DNA from: JAEXNA01 sp050486105
GTDB taxonomy: Bacteria > Vulcanimicrobiota > Xenobia > Xenobiales > JADMJV01
Direction of reading: 5' to 3'
Assembly (NCBI GenBank): GCA_050486105.1
Contig: JBJHCR010000032.1
Location: forward strand, 1-32,317
Length of the DNA stretch: 32,317 nt
Shown: piece by piece, positions 1-7,732 of the stretch
Position numbering within the stretch: position 1 is the stretch's first letter
How the letters are laid out: each line of letters begins with the position of its first letter
The notes under the pieces: model-generated
What the model was told of the DNA's origin: nothing
Seen by the model: the letters and a program-made list of their open reading frames with translations, nothing else
Database searches by the model: none
Translations under genes and position numbers: made by a program

Positions 1-804
1 AAGCACCGCAGGCAAAACCACGACAAAAATTCTTGTGCCCAGGGTCACTGGCTCGGTAGGCTCGATTAGAGATTGCACGGCAGGACTGCAATGGACCAAG
101 TCCGGGTCCCCCTGTCCAGGGAGATAAACCACCACCGCTGAGGCCAGCACCGCGGCCAAGTACAAATCAAAAAACGCTCCATAGAGTCCCAGAGCGACCA
201 ATGTAGCCAGGGCCAGTGGTCGTCTGGCTTTAGGAATCCAAAGGCCGAGGGCAGGCACCAGGAGCAACACCAGCAGTATTCTCGCCATAGGCTCTCCAAA
301 GCCTAATCCCACTGCTGCTGCTGTAAGAGAAAACATTATATGGGTTTGTAGTCCAAAAGTTCCGAAAGCCAGATAACGTGAACCCCGAAAATCCGGCTTC
401 GACGGTAAGAAAATAGAGCCAAAAAGAAACATTCTTAAGAGATGGTCAGAACCTTCGTTGACCAGCGGATTTCTCTCTTGAACAAAGGCCATTCCCAACC
501 ACAGACAAACCAGAATCCAGGTGCTGTCCCGACCCCAAACGACAGCAAGGGCTAAGCCCATCACCGAGAGTATCAGCATCCCCATGAAGAGGGGATGTCC
601 CGAGGTTAAGGCGGGGTTGAAGAGGTGCTGGTCGTTGAGCAGCACGTGAAGGCTCGATCGCGGCAAGACCCCAAAGTCGGAGTAGAGCAGCGTTAGGTCT
701 CGAAGCCTAAGAATACAATCCAAGAGACAAACTGCTGCCAAGGCCGACCGAAAGAAGAGCAACCCCGATTTGGGGATGGCCAATTTGCTTAAGGGATGAT
801 TCAT
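1..804 (-). CDS. HTTM-like integral membrane protein (partial, runs off left edge)
   Basis: Translating the minus strand from the ATG at 804 gives 268 codons without a stop up to base 1, so the gene is cut by the window edge. The product is very hydrophobic, with several membrane segments. Its first 130 residues follow the same plan as the neighbouring 473-residue HTTM protein: a first helix at about residues 15-30, a second helix pair, then a polar turn with RNP and a Gly/Ser-Asp pair (RNPLVNEGSDHLLRM, compared with RNPYILHSGDTYLRL in the neighbour) and another helix. I therefore read it as a diverged tandem paralogue of the HTTM (horizontally transferred transmembrane, gamma-carboxylase-related) family. 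Its start codon overlaps the upstream stop (ATGA, 4 nt), which implies translational coupling. Function is unknown. The coding claim is firm; the family claim rests on this by-eye comparison. Confidence 0.8.
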   Translation of the reverse strand, partial: MNHPLSKLAIPKSGLLFFRSALAAVCLLDCILRLRDLTLLYSDFGVLPRSSLHVLLNDQHLFNPALTSGHPLFMGMLILSVMGLALAVVWGRDSTWILVCLWLGMAFVQERNPLVNEGSDHLLRMFLFGSIFLPSKPDFRGSRYLAFGTFGLQTHIMFSLTAAAVGLGFGEPMARILLVLLLVPALGLWIPKARRPLALATLVALGLYGAFFDLYLAAVLASAVVVYLPGQGDPDLVHCSPAVQSLIEPTEPVTLGTRIFVVVLPAVL

Positions 805-2222
805 GGGAAGTAGACCGCCTTGACAGTACTCGTTGATGAACCTAATCGATACTCGCTCTGGCTGGGTCGAACTTCGAGACGATAGACCGCGAAGGCAATA
901 GGATCTTCAGGATTGGAGCGATTCCAGCGATCCACGACATAGTTGAGATAGACCTGGAATTGCCACGAGGCTTGATTCCTTTGAAAGTTTTCTCGAAAGC
1001 TGAACCATCTGGAATGGGGTCTTTTCCCGATTTCGTCAAAAACTACGGACTGCCCGCTGACTGTCTGCCCCACAACCGAATGCTGAAACGATCGCAGATC
1101 CACGTTTGGCGCGAAAAGACTCCATTTCTGACCTAAGCGAAAGGTGCGAAGGTCGAGAAAAGGATGGTCTGGGGGAGCGCCCGTCTTCCATTCATAAGAT
1201 GTCTGAAACAGGACAGCCGTCAGGGCGAGCCCCGCCAAGATCTCCCGAAACCAGACCCCGGTGCGCTTGAATTGCTCCGACTTTCTTTGCGACTGGAAAG
1301 CTTTGCTGCCCAAGTAGGATTCCAAGCCTTTAGGCGCCTTGCTCAGAAAACAGTACAACTGTTGAGCCTTTGGAGAACTCCAGAATAAGGCTGGAAGCAA
1401 TCCTAAGGGGGTCAGAATTCCCACCCAAGGAAAAATATGGAGATTCACGGACAAGGCTAGGCCAAGATGAAAACACATGAGACCAAGAATCGTGAAGATT
1501 CGAACCCAGGGGAAAGGCAGCAGCAACAGTAAAGGAACTGCCGCCTCGAATACCCAGGTGGTGTGAGTGGCGACCCTGAGTAGCGGCTCGAGTCCCACAA
1601 GCCACTTCCCCAAGGTCAAGGTGAGCTGCTCCATGCTAAGAGCGTAGTAGATCGCCGAGTGGTCGACTGTCCAATGAGGACCGACCTTATAGACGGCGTT
1701 ATATCCGTAAACCATTCCAATCTGCAAAATGTAGGCCACCCCGGCGATGGAAAAGTAGACTTCTTGGTCTTGATCGCGCTCCTGTCTGGAAATCATGGAA
1801 TCCACCGAGAAGCGCTTTCCCCATGGCAAAAAGCAGCACCAGAACAGCGTCAACCTCAAGTAGGTGTCTCCACTGTGAAGAATATAGGGATTGCGCATTT
1901 GCAGACTACTCACCAAAATGAAAAGCGCGATGGTCACCAGCGTGGTCCGGTATCCTAGCAATAGCATGAGAGCCAGAATTGCCATGAACAGCAGCAAAGC
2001 AGCCACAAAGATTGGCGAATCGCTGGCGTAGAACACGCTCCATAGACGCCAAGCTAGGTCTTGCTGGACCAAAAATTCGGAAAGAGGCATCACTCCGTCC
2101 CGAGTGTAGTGTTCACGGAAGGTGAGCGAGCGATGAAGCAGGTCTGCCAGAAGTAGCACACCATAAGCGATCCTCAGAAGGCCCAAAGACCGGAGATCGA
2201 GTCCCAGCCATTCTTTCCACAT
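801..2222 (-). CDS. HTTM domain membrane protein
   Basis: 473 residues, with membrane segments at about 10-28, 68-90, 93-107, 118-134, 153-176, 225-255, 262-280 and 325-345, then a soluble C-terminal part of about 130 residues. The N-terminal pattern (LRIAYGVLLLADLL, the RDGVMP loop, and LQMRNPYILHSGDTYLRL before a WCCFLPWG helix) is the HTTM signature, the domain shared with vitamin K-dependent gamma-glutamyl carboxylases. Most bacterial HTTM proteins have no proven reaction, and carboxylase activity should not be assumed. The start ATG at 2222 has no clear Shine-Dalgarno sequence. The gene lies 96 nt downstream of the helicase on the same strand and overlaps the next membrane protein by 4 nt, so the two membrane proteins probably work together. 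Confidence 0.85.
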   Translation of the reverse strand: MWKEWLGLDLRSLGLLRIAYGVLLLADLLHRSLTFREHYTRDGVMPLSEFLVQQDLAWRLWSVFYASDSPIFVAALLLFMAILALMLLLGYRTTLVTIALFILVSSLQMRNPYILHSGDTYLRLTLFWCCFLPWGKRFSVDSMISRQERDQDQEVYFSIAGVAYILQIGMVYGYNAVYKVGPHWTVDHSAIYYALSMEQLTLTLGKWLVGLEPLLRVATHTTWVFEAAVPLLLLLPFPWVRIFTILGLMCFHLGLALSVNLHIFPWVGILTPLGLLPALFWSSPKAQQLYCFLSKAPKGLESYLGSKAFQSQRKSEQFKRTGVWFREILAGLALTAVLFQTSYEWKTGAPPDHPFLDLRTFRLGQKWSLFAPNVDLRSFQHSVVGQTVSGQSVVFDEIGKRPHSRWFSFRENFQRNQASWQFQVYLNYVVDRWNRSNPEDPIAFAVYRLEVRPSQSEYRLGSSTSTVKAVYFP

Positions 2223-2318
2223 GAAGATTTTTTCGCTCTGAGGGGGATCTCTCCTACAGTCGATATCCAGAGTTGTGGGCCATGGTACCGGCCAGGGAAT
2301 GCTCCAGGGAAGTCCCCA

Positions 2319-3968
2319 TCAACTGGGTTCGAAAGTGAACGATCTTTTTCCGGCCCGATAACTGCCGTTGTTCTTCACGACCCGAGACACGAACTCCGGA
2401 GGCAGGTCCACGAACGACCGAGTCTTAGTGATACGAATATTCCCGATCACCTTATTGGGCACCTTGGCTTGCTTGGTCAGGATACCGACGATCTCTTTAG
2501 GAGACACTCCGTGGGCTTTCCCCACACCTGCCATCAGTTGGATCAAGCCGTCAGTTTGGACCTGTTCCCCTTTTCCTCGACTCTTCTTATCCCGGGTTCT
2601 ATCCTTGGAGTGCTCACGTCCTCTACCCTTAGCGGCAGGTCTTTCTTCAAAAACTTCCTCCGACATCTCGGCGATGGGGCGACCCTTCTCCGAAGCGGTG
2701 GCCAACTTTAAGGCTGCCGCTGCGATGGTCTTCAGGGAGTAGCCCGCCTTGGTGAGTTCCTCAACCGCTGCCATCTCTTTGCCACAACGGTCGCTTTCCA
2801 GCCATTTGTGCATCTTGGCATAGAGAGCCTCCAATCGTCGACGAGCGATCTCTTTCTTGGTAGGTATCTTGCGCTCTTCGATGCTTCGCTTCAAAGCTCG
2901 CTCAATGCGCTGCAGCTTCCACCGTTCCTTGGGTGTGATCAAGGTGATGGCAACCCCCGTGCGGCCGGCTCGCCCAACTCGACCGATACGATGGACAAAG
3001 GTGTCGGGGCTCTGCGGCAAATCGAGATTCACCACGTGGGAAAGGTGATCGATGTCGAGACCGCGAGCAGCCACATCGGTGGCCACCAGCACTCGGAAAC
3101 CCTCGCTGCGGAAACGCTTGAGAACCTGCTCTCGACTGTCTTGCTCCATAGCGCCACTGAGAGCTTCAGCGGCGATTCCTCGGCTGGTCAGCTCCGAGGC
3201 CAGATGTCCGGTTTGAGCTCGTGTGCGGCAAAAAATCAAAGCTGCCTCTACCTCTTCGGTTTCGAACAGCCGAGTGACGGCGGCGATCTTGTCCGATTCC
3301 TTGACCATATAGCACGTCAAGGTCACCGACTTGGTGGAGAGCTCTTTAGAGAGGTTCACGCGCACCGCGTTCACCGTGGCCTTCTTAACTAGTCTCTCGA
3401 TCTCTTGAGGAATGGTGGCCGAGAACAAAGCGGTCTGTCGCTCCTGAGGAAGTGCGGCCACGATCTCTTCGAGTTCCTCAGCAAACCCCATACTCAGCAT
3501 TTCATCGGCCTCGTCCAAGACCAAGAGCCGAACGGTGTCAAGTTTCAAATTGCCTTGGCGAACCAAGTCCAATAAGCGGCCGGGGGTCCCCACCACCACT
3601 GAGGCTCCTTGCCGCAAGGTACCCTTCTGATAGCCATAAGACGCTCCCCCGTAAATGGTCAAGATCTTGGCCGATTCATGGGCTGAGTAATCCTCCATAG
3701 CCTTGCCCACTTGAACCGCCAGTTCCCGTGTGGGGGACAACACCAGGACCTGCACCCCTTTGCCTTTCGGGTTAAGGCGTTGAAGAGCAGGCAAGGCAAA
3801 GGCGGCCGTCTTACCGGTCCCGGTTCGCGCTTGCGCAATAACGTCCCGACCTTCAAGCATGTGAGGAATAACAGCTTCTTGGACAGGAGTCGGGCATTCG
3901 TGTTTGAGGTCTGCCAGAGCTTGCAATAAAGTGGGGCGCAAGCCAAAGCTCGCGAAGTCAATATTCAC
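2319..3968 (-). CDS. deaD: DEAD-box ATP-dependent RNA helicase (DeaD/CsdA type)
   Basis: 549 residues carrying the full superfamily 2 DEAD-box motif set: Q motif near 26-30 (PTPVQ), Walker A ARTGTGKT at 47-54, PTREL at 79-83, DEAD at 152-155, SAT at 183-185, IFCRT near 245-249, ATDVAARGLDI near 296-306 and HRIGRVGRAG at 326-335. A basic, low-complexity linker around 445-475 leads to a C-terminal DbpA/DeaD-like RNA-binding domain at about 475-549 (ending in IRITKTRSFVDLP and a basic tail). This is a cytoplasmic enzyme that unwinds short RNA duplexes in ribosome assembly and mRNA turnover, and the family is often cold-induced. The gene is probably first in a unit with the two HTTM genes. DbpA and RhlE are close relatives, but the C-terminal domain and length favour DeaD/CsdA. 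Confidence 0.93.
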   Translation of the reverse strand: MNIDFASFGLRPTLLQALADLKHECPTPVQEAVIPHMLEGRDVIAQARTGTGKTAAFALPALQRLNPKGKGVQVLVLSPTRELAVQVGKAMEDYSAHESAKILTIYGGASYGYQKGTLRQGASVVVGTPGRLLDLVRQGNLKLDTVRLLVLDEADEMLSMGFAEELEEIVAALPQERQTALFSATIPQEIERLVKKATVNAVRVNLSKELSTKSVTLTCYMVKESDKIAAVTRLFETEEVEAALIFCRTRAQTGHLASELTSRGIAAEALSGAMEQDSREQVLKRFRSEGFRVLVATDVAARGLDIDHLSHVVNLDLPQSPDTFVHRIGRVGRAGRTGVAITLITPKERWKLQRIERALKRSIEERKIPTKKEIARRRLEALYAKMHKWLESDRCGKEMAAVEELTKAGYSLKTIAAAALKLATASEKGRPIAEMSEEVFEERPAAKGRGREHSKDRTRDKKSRGKGEQVQTDGLIQLMAGVGKAHGVSPKEIVGILTKQAKVPNKVIGNIRITKTRSFVDLPPEFVSRVVKNNGSYRAGKRSFTFEPS

Positions 3969-4035
3969 CTAGGTTGTGTCGGTCACTGAGCAGGGAGTTC
4001 CTTCTTTCTGGGAGGATCCTACTTAAAGACCTAGG

Positions 4036-4122
4036 CTAACCTCTCACCATCTCCTCAATCTTGGCCATGGAGTTGCGGGATCTTTTTCCCATTGGGGAGG
4101 TCGATGAAGTCCTCGCAAGCAT
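4036..4122 (-). CDS. possible small basic peptide upstream of the helicase (speculative)
   Basis: A 28-codon minus-strand frame from the ATG at 4122 to the TAG at 4036. A GGGGA element lies a few bases upstream of the ATG, and the frame is open without an ATG for another 15 codons back to a TAA. The peptide is basic (contains GKRSRNSMAKIEEM). It does not match a family I can name. It could equally be chance in the helicase leader. It is recorded because it sits in the otherwise empty 5' region of that gene. Confidence 0.15.
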   Translation of the reverse strand: MLARTSSTSPMGKRSRNSMAKIEEMVRG

Positions 4123-4173
4123 CCTGATTCCCCGCCAAATCTCGCCTGCAGGGGTAAAGATTTCCTGTTACTC

Positions 4174-4202
4174 TTGACAGACCCCTCCCCTGGCTCTATT
4201 CT
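4174..4202 (+). promoter_or_regulatory. sigma-70-type promoter for the agmatinase operon
   Basis: A perfect -35 hexamer TTGACA at 4174-4179, a 17-nt spacer and a -10 hexamer TATTCT (4 of 6 to TATAAT, with the first T and A and the last T kept) at 4197-4202. Transcription would begin near 4209 and leave a leader of about 160 nt before the ATG at 4370. Confidence 0.6.
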
Positions 4203-4228
4203 TCGTCATGGGAAGGTTACTGCACGTC

Positions 4229-4244
4229 CTGCGGGATCCCGCAG
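4229..4244 (+). repeat. 16-bp perfect palindrome in the agmatinase leader
   Basis: CTGCGGGATCCCGCAG is a perfect inverted repeat about 20 nt after the predicted transcription start. As RNA it could form a short GC-rich hairpin; as DNA it could be an operator. No U-run follows, so it is not an ordinary terminator. Confidence 0.4.
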
Positions 4245-4263
4245 CAAACGCCCGATCTACCAG

Positions 4264-4283
4264 TCTCTCGTGATGGCGAGAGA
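4264..4283 (+). repeat. 7-bp hairpin in the agmatinase leader
   Basis: TCTCTCG and CGAGAGA flank a 6-nt loop (TGATGG). Together with the palindrome just upstream it gives the leader two stable stems before the agmatinase start. A regulatory role is possible but not shown. Confidence 0.3.
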
Positions 4284-4369
4284 AGTGGCTGGACCGGAGG
4301 TAATCTGAACGTGTGTATCACCCATCCCATCTCTATGTCGCCCGATAGCCGGGGCATTAAGAAGTAGCC

Positions 4370-5344
4370 ATGCGTTCCTTCGATTGCCCCCCCTCCGAGG
4401 GCGGCAATCGAACCGCCCTCGTCATCCCCTTCCTGGAAGCGCCCCAGCCTGATCCGGCCAAAGCGGCCGTCCACCTTTTGCCTGTTCCGTTCGAAGCCAC
4501 CGTTTCTTATGGAGGAGGAACTGCTGCAGGTCCCCGAGCGATCCTGGAAGCAAGTTTTCAGCTTGAGCTCTTCGACCGGGAATTCGACTGCGAGCCAGGC
4601 ATGCTTTATGGAGTCTACACTCATCCCGAAGTCCATCTTCCCAGCGCTCCTGAGCAGGCCATGTTGCGCTTGGCTCAAGAAGTTGAGCGTGCCTTTCGTC
4701 CTGGTCACCTTCTCGGAGTCCTAGGGGGAGAGCACAGCATCACCGCACCTGTGGTGAAGGGAGTGCTCAAGCATCTGCCAGGCCCGATCACCGTAGTCCA
4801 GATAGACGCCCACGCTGATCTCAGGGATTCCTACGAAGACAGTCGCTACAGTCATGCCAGCGTTGCCCGAAGGCTGCTGGAAAACGACCGCGTAGAGCAG
4901 ATCCTGCAACTTGGCATTCGCTCCCTTTGCACCGAAGAGTCCGAGGTCATCAAGACTGAGCCTCGGGTGCGCACTTGGTACTCCGAAGAGGTGCGAGCAG
5001 GACAGCACTGGGAAGAGTTTTGCCAGCGAGTTCGAGGTAGGACAGTGTACCTGACCGTCGATGTCGACGGCTTCGACCCTTCTATCATACCGGCCACCGG
5101 AACCCCAGAGCCCAATGGCTTGAGCTTCAGCGAGGGTGAAGAAATCTTTCGAGTCCTAGCCCGAGAGGCTCAGGTGGTGGCCTTCGACTGCGTGGAACTA
5201 GCCCCCATCTCCGGCCTCCACGCTCCCGATTTCATCGTGGCCAAACTCGTCTACCGCCTGATGAACCTGATTCTCGCAAACGTTACCAAGACCCTAAAAA
5301 GCAACCAGGAGTCTGAACAAAACACCAAGGAGGAAAGAAACTGA
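4370..5344 (+). CDS. speB: agmatinase / ureohydrolase-family enzyme
   Basis: 324 residues of the arginase-agmatinase-formiminoglutamase fold. All binuclear manganese ligands are visible: H122 in GGEHS, D146, H148 and D150 in IDAHAD, and D231 and D233 in DVDGFDPS. The substrate loop SYEDSRYSHASVARR near 154-168 and the ATGTPEPNG stretch at 242-250 are closest to agmatinases, which hydrolyse agmatine to putrescine and urea. It is cytosolic. The ATG at 4370 has only a weak ribosome site; no better start is nearby, and this start includes the conserved N-terminal GGGTAAGPRAI region. The stop overlaps the next ATG (TGATG), so it is coupled to the deoxyhypusine-synthase-like gene and putrescine supply is the natural role. 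Guanidinobutyrase or another ureohydrolase activity cannot be excluded. Confidence 0.88.
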   Translation: MRSFDCPPSEGGNRTALVIPFLEAPQPDPAKAAVHLLPVPFEATVSYGGGTAAGPRAILEASFQLELFDREFDCEPGMLYGVYTHPEVHLPSAPEQAMLRLAQEVERAFRPGHLLGVLGGEHSITAPVVKGVLKHLPGPITVVQIDAHADLRDSYEDSRYSHASVARRLLENDRVEQILQLGIRSLCTEESEVIKTEPRVRTWYSEEVRAGQHWEEFCQRVRGRTVYLTVDVDGFDPSIIPATGTPEPNGLSFSEGEEIFRVLAREAQVVAFDCVELAPISGLHAPDFIVAKLVYRLMNLILANVTKTLKSNQESEQNTKEERN

Positions 5345-6378
5345 TGGAACATGCCGGCGAGGTGCGAGCTTTTTTGCGCCGCCACTTTCGACACTTTAAT
5401 GCTGCTGCACTGATAGATGCAGCCGAAAGCTACACCGACCACCTCGCCGCTGGAGGCCGGATGCTGGTATCCCTAGCTGGAGCCATGAGCACGGCCGAAC
5501 TCGGGATCTCGTTGGCAGAGATGATCCGGGCCGATAAAATTCATGCCATCAGTTGCACCGGGGCCAATCTGGAAGAAGACATCTTCAACCTAGTGGCCCA
5601 CGACCACTATCGACGAATTCCGGGTTGGCGCGATCTGACCCCGGCCCAAGAGCAAGAGTTGATGGAGCAGGGACTCAATCGAGTCACCGACACCTGTATT
5701 CCCGAAGGAGAAGCGATCCGACGGATCGAGTCGCTCCTGGTGGAGGAGTGGCAAAAGGCCGACGTCACCGGCGAGCGCCTTTTTCCCCACGAGTTTCTCT
5801 ATTCTCTAATTCGCTCAGGAAAACTGCAACCTCAGATCGACCCTAAAGATAGTTGGCTGGTGGCCGCTTGTGAGAAAAACTTACCCATTTTTGTCCCAGG
5901 CTGGGAAGACTCCACCACAGGGAACATCTATGCGGCCCGCTGCTTGGACCGTACGGTGAGAAACATTCACACCGTACGCTCCGGGATCGAAGCCATGATG
6001 GAGTTGGTGGACTGGTACAAAGGACAGAAGGCTCCCTGGGGATTTTTCCAGATTGGAGGGGGCATCGCCGGGGACTTCCCTATCTGCGTGGTTCCTCTGA
6101 TCCGTCAGGATCTGGAAGTGGACGTGCCGCTTTGGTCCTACTTTTGTCAAATTTCCGACTCCACCACCAGCTACGGCAGCTACAGTGGAGCCACTCCCAA
6201 TGAAAAGATTACCTGGGAGAAGCTCTCATCCGAGACCCCTCGGTTCATCATCGAGTCCGACGCTACCATCGTGGCGCCCTTGATCTTTGCCTACGTCTGT
6301 GCCGAAGAACCCGATCTGACCGTTCGACGGCGAACGCTGGCCAAACCTCGACCCAAAGCCCTGCTGCCCGCGGTCTAA
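5344..6378 (+). CDS. deoxyhypusine synthase-like protein (probable homospermidine/spermidine-forming enzyme)
   Basis: 344 residues. Family features are SLAGAMSTAELG at 43-54 and CTGANLEEDIFNL at 71-83 (NAD-binding N-terminal half), GGG at 238-240, SGATPNEK at 281-288 and the catalytic-lysine motif TWEK, with K293 aligned to the enzyme-imine lysine of eukaryotic deoxyhypusine synthase. The HHI stretch that follows the glycines in eukaryotic enzymes is replaced here by GDFPICVVP, as I recall for the bacterial branch. Bacteria lack eIF5A, so classical deoxyhypusine formation is not expected. Homologues in plants and some bacteria transfer an aminobutyl group to putrescine to make homospermidine. 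Coupling to agmatinase (AAGGAGG ribosome site, 1-nt stop/start overlap) supports a polyamine-forming role with putrescine as substrate. The exact product is inferred. Confidence 0.87.
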   Translation: MEHAGEVRAFLRRHFRHFNAAALIDAAESYTDHLAAGGRMLVSLAGAMSTAELGISLAEMIRADKIHAISCTGANLEEDIFNLVAHDHYRRIPGWRDLTPAQEQELMEQGLNRVTDTCIPEGEAIRRIESLLVEEWQKADVTGERLFPHEFLYSLIRSGKLQPQIDPKDSWLVAACEKNLPIFVPGWEDSTTGNIYAARCLDRTVRNIHTVRSGIEAMMELVDWYKGQKAPWGFFQIGGGIAGDFPICVVPLIRQDLEVDVPLWSYFCQISDSTTSYGSYSGATPNEKITWEKLSSETPRFIIESDATIVAPLIFAYVCAEEPDLTVRRRTLAKPRPKALLPAV

Positions 6379-6390
6379 GGAGTAGAGCCG

Positions 6391-6424
6391 GCCCTTCACC
6401 CTGAAGCAGATCAGGGTGGAGGGC
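6391..6424. terminator. bidirectional terminator hairpin between convergent operons
   Basis: GCCCTTCACCCTGA, a 6-nt loop, then TCAGGGTGGAGGGC: a 14-bp stem with a single G-T type mismatch. It lies in the 55-nt gap between the ends of the plus-strand polyamine operon and the minus-strand respiratory run, so it can serve both. No long U-run flanks it. Confidence 0.75.
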
Positions 6425-6433
6425 TAGGAGGTG

Positions 6434-7732
6434 TCAAACTCGGGTCAGCTTCTGAACTTTCTGGTAGACCAACTCGCCGGCCAAACCAGTGTAATCGCCA
6501 GGTCCGGTGCTGGCTCCACAAAGCAGAAGGTTGGGCAGAGGTTGAGCCAGACGGTCCCTGAGATGGTGGGACTGCCATAACGCGGTCTCCCCGCCAAATA
6601 GGTGACCACTCCCTAAGCCGAAGCGCTGCTCACGGTCTTGAGAACTCTCGGTCTGGACACCATCTATCTCAAGCCGGTAGTCTTGAGCGAGAGATTCGAA
6701 CCCGAGAGAACCATCAGAGGCGGCATGCTGCGCCAGCAGACGGCCCGAACCAGGATCCCATTCTGCAAACGGCCGTGGGGAAGCTTGGCCGTACTTGACG
6801 GCATCTGCAGCCTGCTCCAATTGCTCTAGATCCTCTACCAGAGTCACAACCCCACCGGACCCTTGAAAAGCTGCCGGCAAGGTCGCCGTCACTGAGGCAC
6901 AGCGATGTTGCCACTGAGCAAGCAGAGCGTTCAATTCCGGCCCCAAGTGGCGATGGCCAACTCGAAGAACACAAGTGGTGATGGGATCTTCGCTTGTCAG
7001 AAAGGTGTCGGCACAGTGCTCTGTTCCTTGATCAGAGAGAGCACTTCGAACTAGACCACCTTGAATCTGAAACTTTTGCACCTGACCAGAAATGATGGGA
7101 ATCTCAGCCTCGAGGATCGCCTCCTTCAGCTCTTGGAGCGGAGAGCGAGCGGCCCCCAAGACCTCTCCTCGGGCCCAACGAGCGAGCAAGTGATGGGTCG
7201 TACCAGGGGCAAAAGGACCCAATCGAGTGCCAATCAAGGCTGCGCCGGCCAGGGTGGCCTTGAGCAGTGGATCTTCAAACCAGCGATTCAAGAGCTCTCT
7301 CAAGCTCTGCCAGGGAAGCCGCAAGGTCTCCAGCGCCTTGTCTTTTTCTAACTCCTGCCAAGAGGAAGCCAACTCAGAGAACGAAGCTCGGTAGCTCTGC
7401 CGCAACAACTGAGAACTTCGCTCCATGAGGGCGACAAACTCCGGCCAGCGCTCTTGATCGGAACGACCGAGATGGTCTCCTTCTAGCCTATCGGCAAAGA
7501 GAGACACAAACTGTCCGGCTCGATTTCGCCCGCTGCGGGGCCCTGGATTTGAGGGAGAAGGCAAGCCCAGGCGAGCACCCAGCTCCGGGTCGAAGGACGA
7601 AACCGGCAAGACCGAACTCAACCCCCCCCAGATACCACCGGGCAAAAGCTCGACTTGATGCACTCCTTGACTCCGAAGCAACAGGGCTGCCGCTAAGACG
7701 TTCGGGCAGGAGCCCAGGCACAGAATCTTCAC
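6434..7732 (-). CDS. degenerate phytoene-desaturase-like (FAD oxidoreductase fold) protein
   Basis: 432 residues. Its plan is that of a shortened paralogue of the gene just upstream: an N-terminal beta strand and glycine-loop position (MKILCLGSCPNVLAAALLL), a helical middle, a GHLFGGE motif near residue 380 matching GHIFHGE upstream, and a C-terminal LLLCGASTGPGDYTGLAGE matching its MCGSGAHPGGCITGAPG. The dinucleotide-binding GxGxxG is lost here (GSCPNV), and the glutamate that normally binds the ribose is not obvious. It may therefore not bind FAD and may act as a structural or regulatory partner. It overlaps the upstream gene by 4 nt (ATGA). The paralogy is seen in the sequence; the non-catalytic partner role is inference. 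Confidence 0.75.
   Translation of the reverse strand: MKILCLGSCPNVLAAALLLRSQGVHQVELLPGGIWGGLSSVLPVSSFDPELGARLGLPSPSNPGPRSGRNRAGQFVSLFADRLEGDHLGRSDQERWPEFVALMERSSQLLRQSYRASFSELASSWQELEKDKALETLRLPWQSLRELLNRWFEDPLLKATLAGAALIGTRLGPFAPGTTHHLLARWARGEVLGAARSPLQELKEAILEAEIPIISGQVQKFQIQGGLVRSALSDQGTEHCADTFLTSEDPITTCVLRVGHRHLGPELNALLAQWQHRCASVTATLPAAFQGSGGVVTLVEDLEQLEQAADAVKYGQASPRPFAEWDPGSGRLLAQHAASDGSLGFESLAQDYRLEIDGVQTESSQDREQRFGLGSGHLFGGETALWQSHHLRDRLAQPLPNLLLCGASTGPGDYTGLAGELVYQKVQKLTRV

Larger units (their letters stand above)
3969..4369. other. 401-bp divergent intergenic region between helicase and agmatinase
   Basis: This region separates two divergent genes. It holds a good sigma-70 promoter for the plus-strand operon (4174-4202), two hairpins in that operon's leader (4229-4244 and 4264-4283), and on the minus strand a possible 28-codon open frame (4036-4122) upstream of the helicase. 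I saw no known riboswitch consensus (guanidine, SAM, TPP or cobalamin types) in it. Confidence 0.6.

Noticed and set aside
1500..1515. TTCGAACCC tRNA-like T-arm sequence
   Set aside because: It is inside HTTM coding sequence and no acceptor or anticodon arm can be built around it; the same holds for a similar string near 6693.
2808..3392. 194-codon plus-strand frame inside the helicase gene
   Set aside because: Antisense to conserved helicase motifs; composition is that of a reverse frame.
4203..4369. Guanidine, SAM or other known riboswitch upstream of agmatinase
   Set aside because: The two hairpins lack the conserved loop sequences of these classes (for example the ACGR loops of guanidine-II); kept only as an unclassified leader.
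4217..4708. 163-codon minus-strand frame over the agmatinase start
   Set aside because: Antisense to the conserved agmatinase N-terminus and its promoter leader, no family match and no ribosome site.
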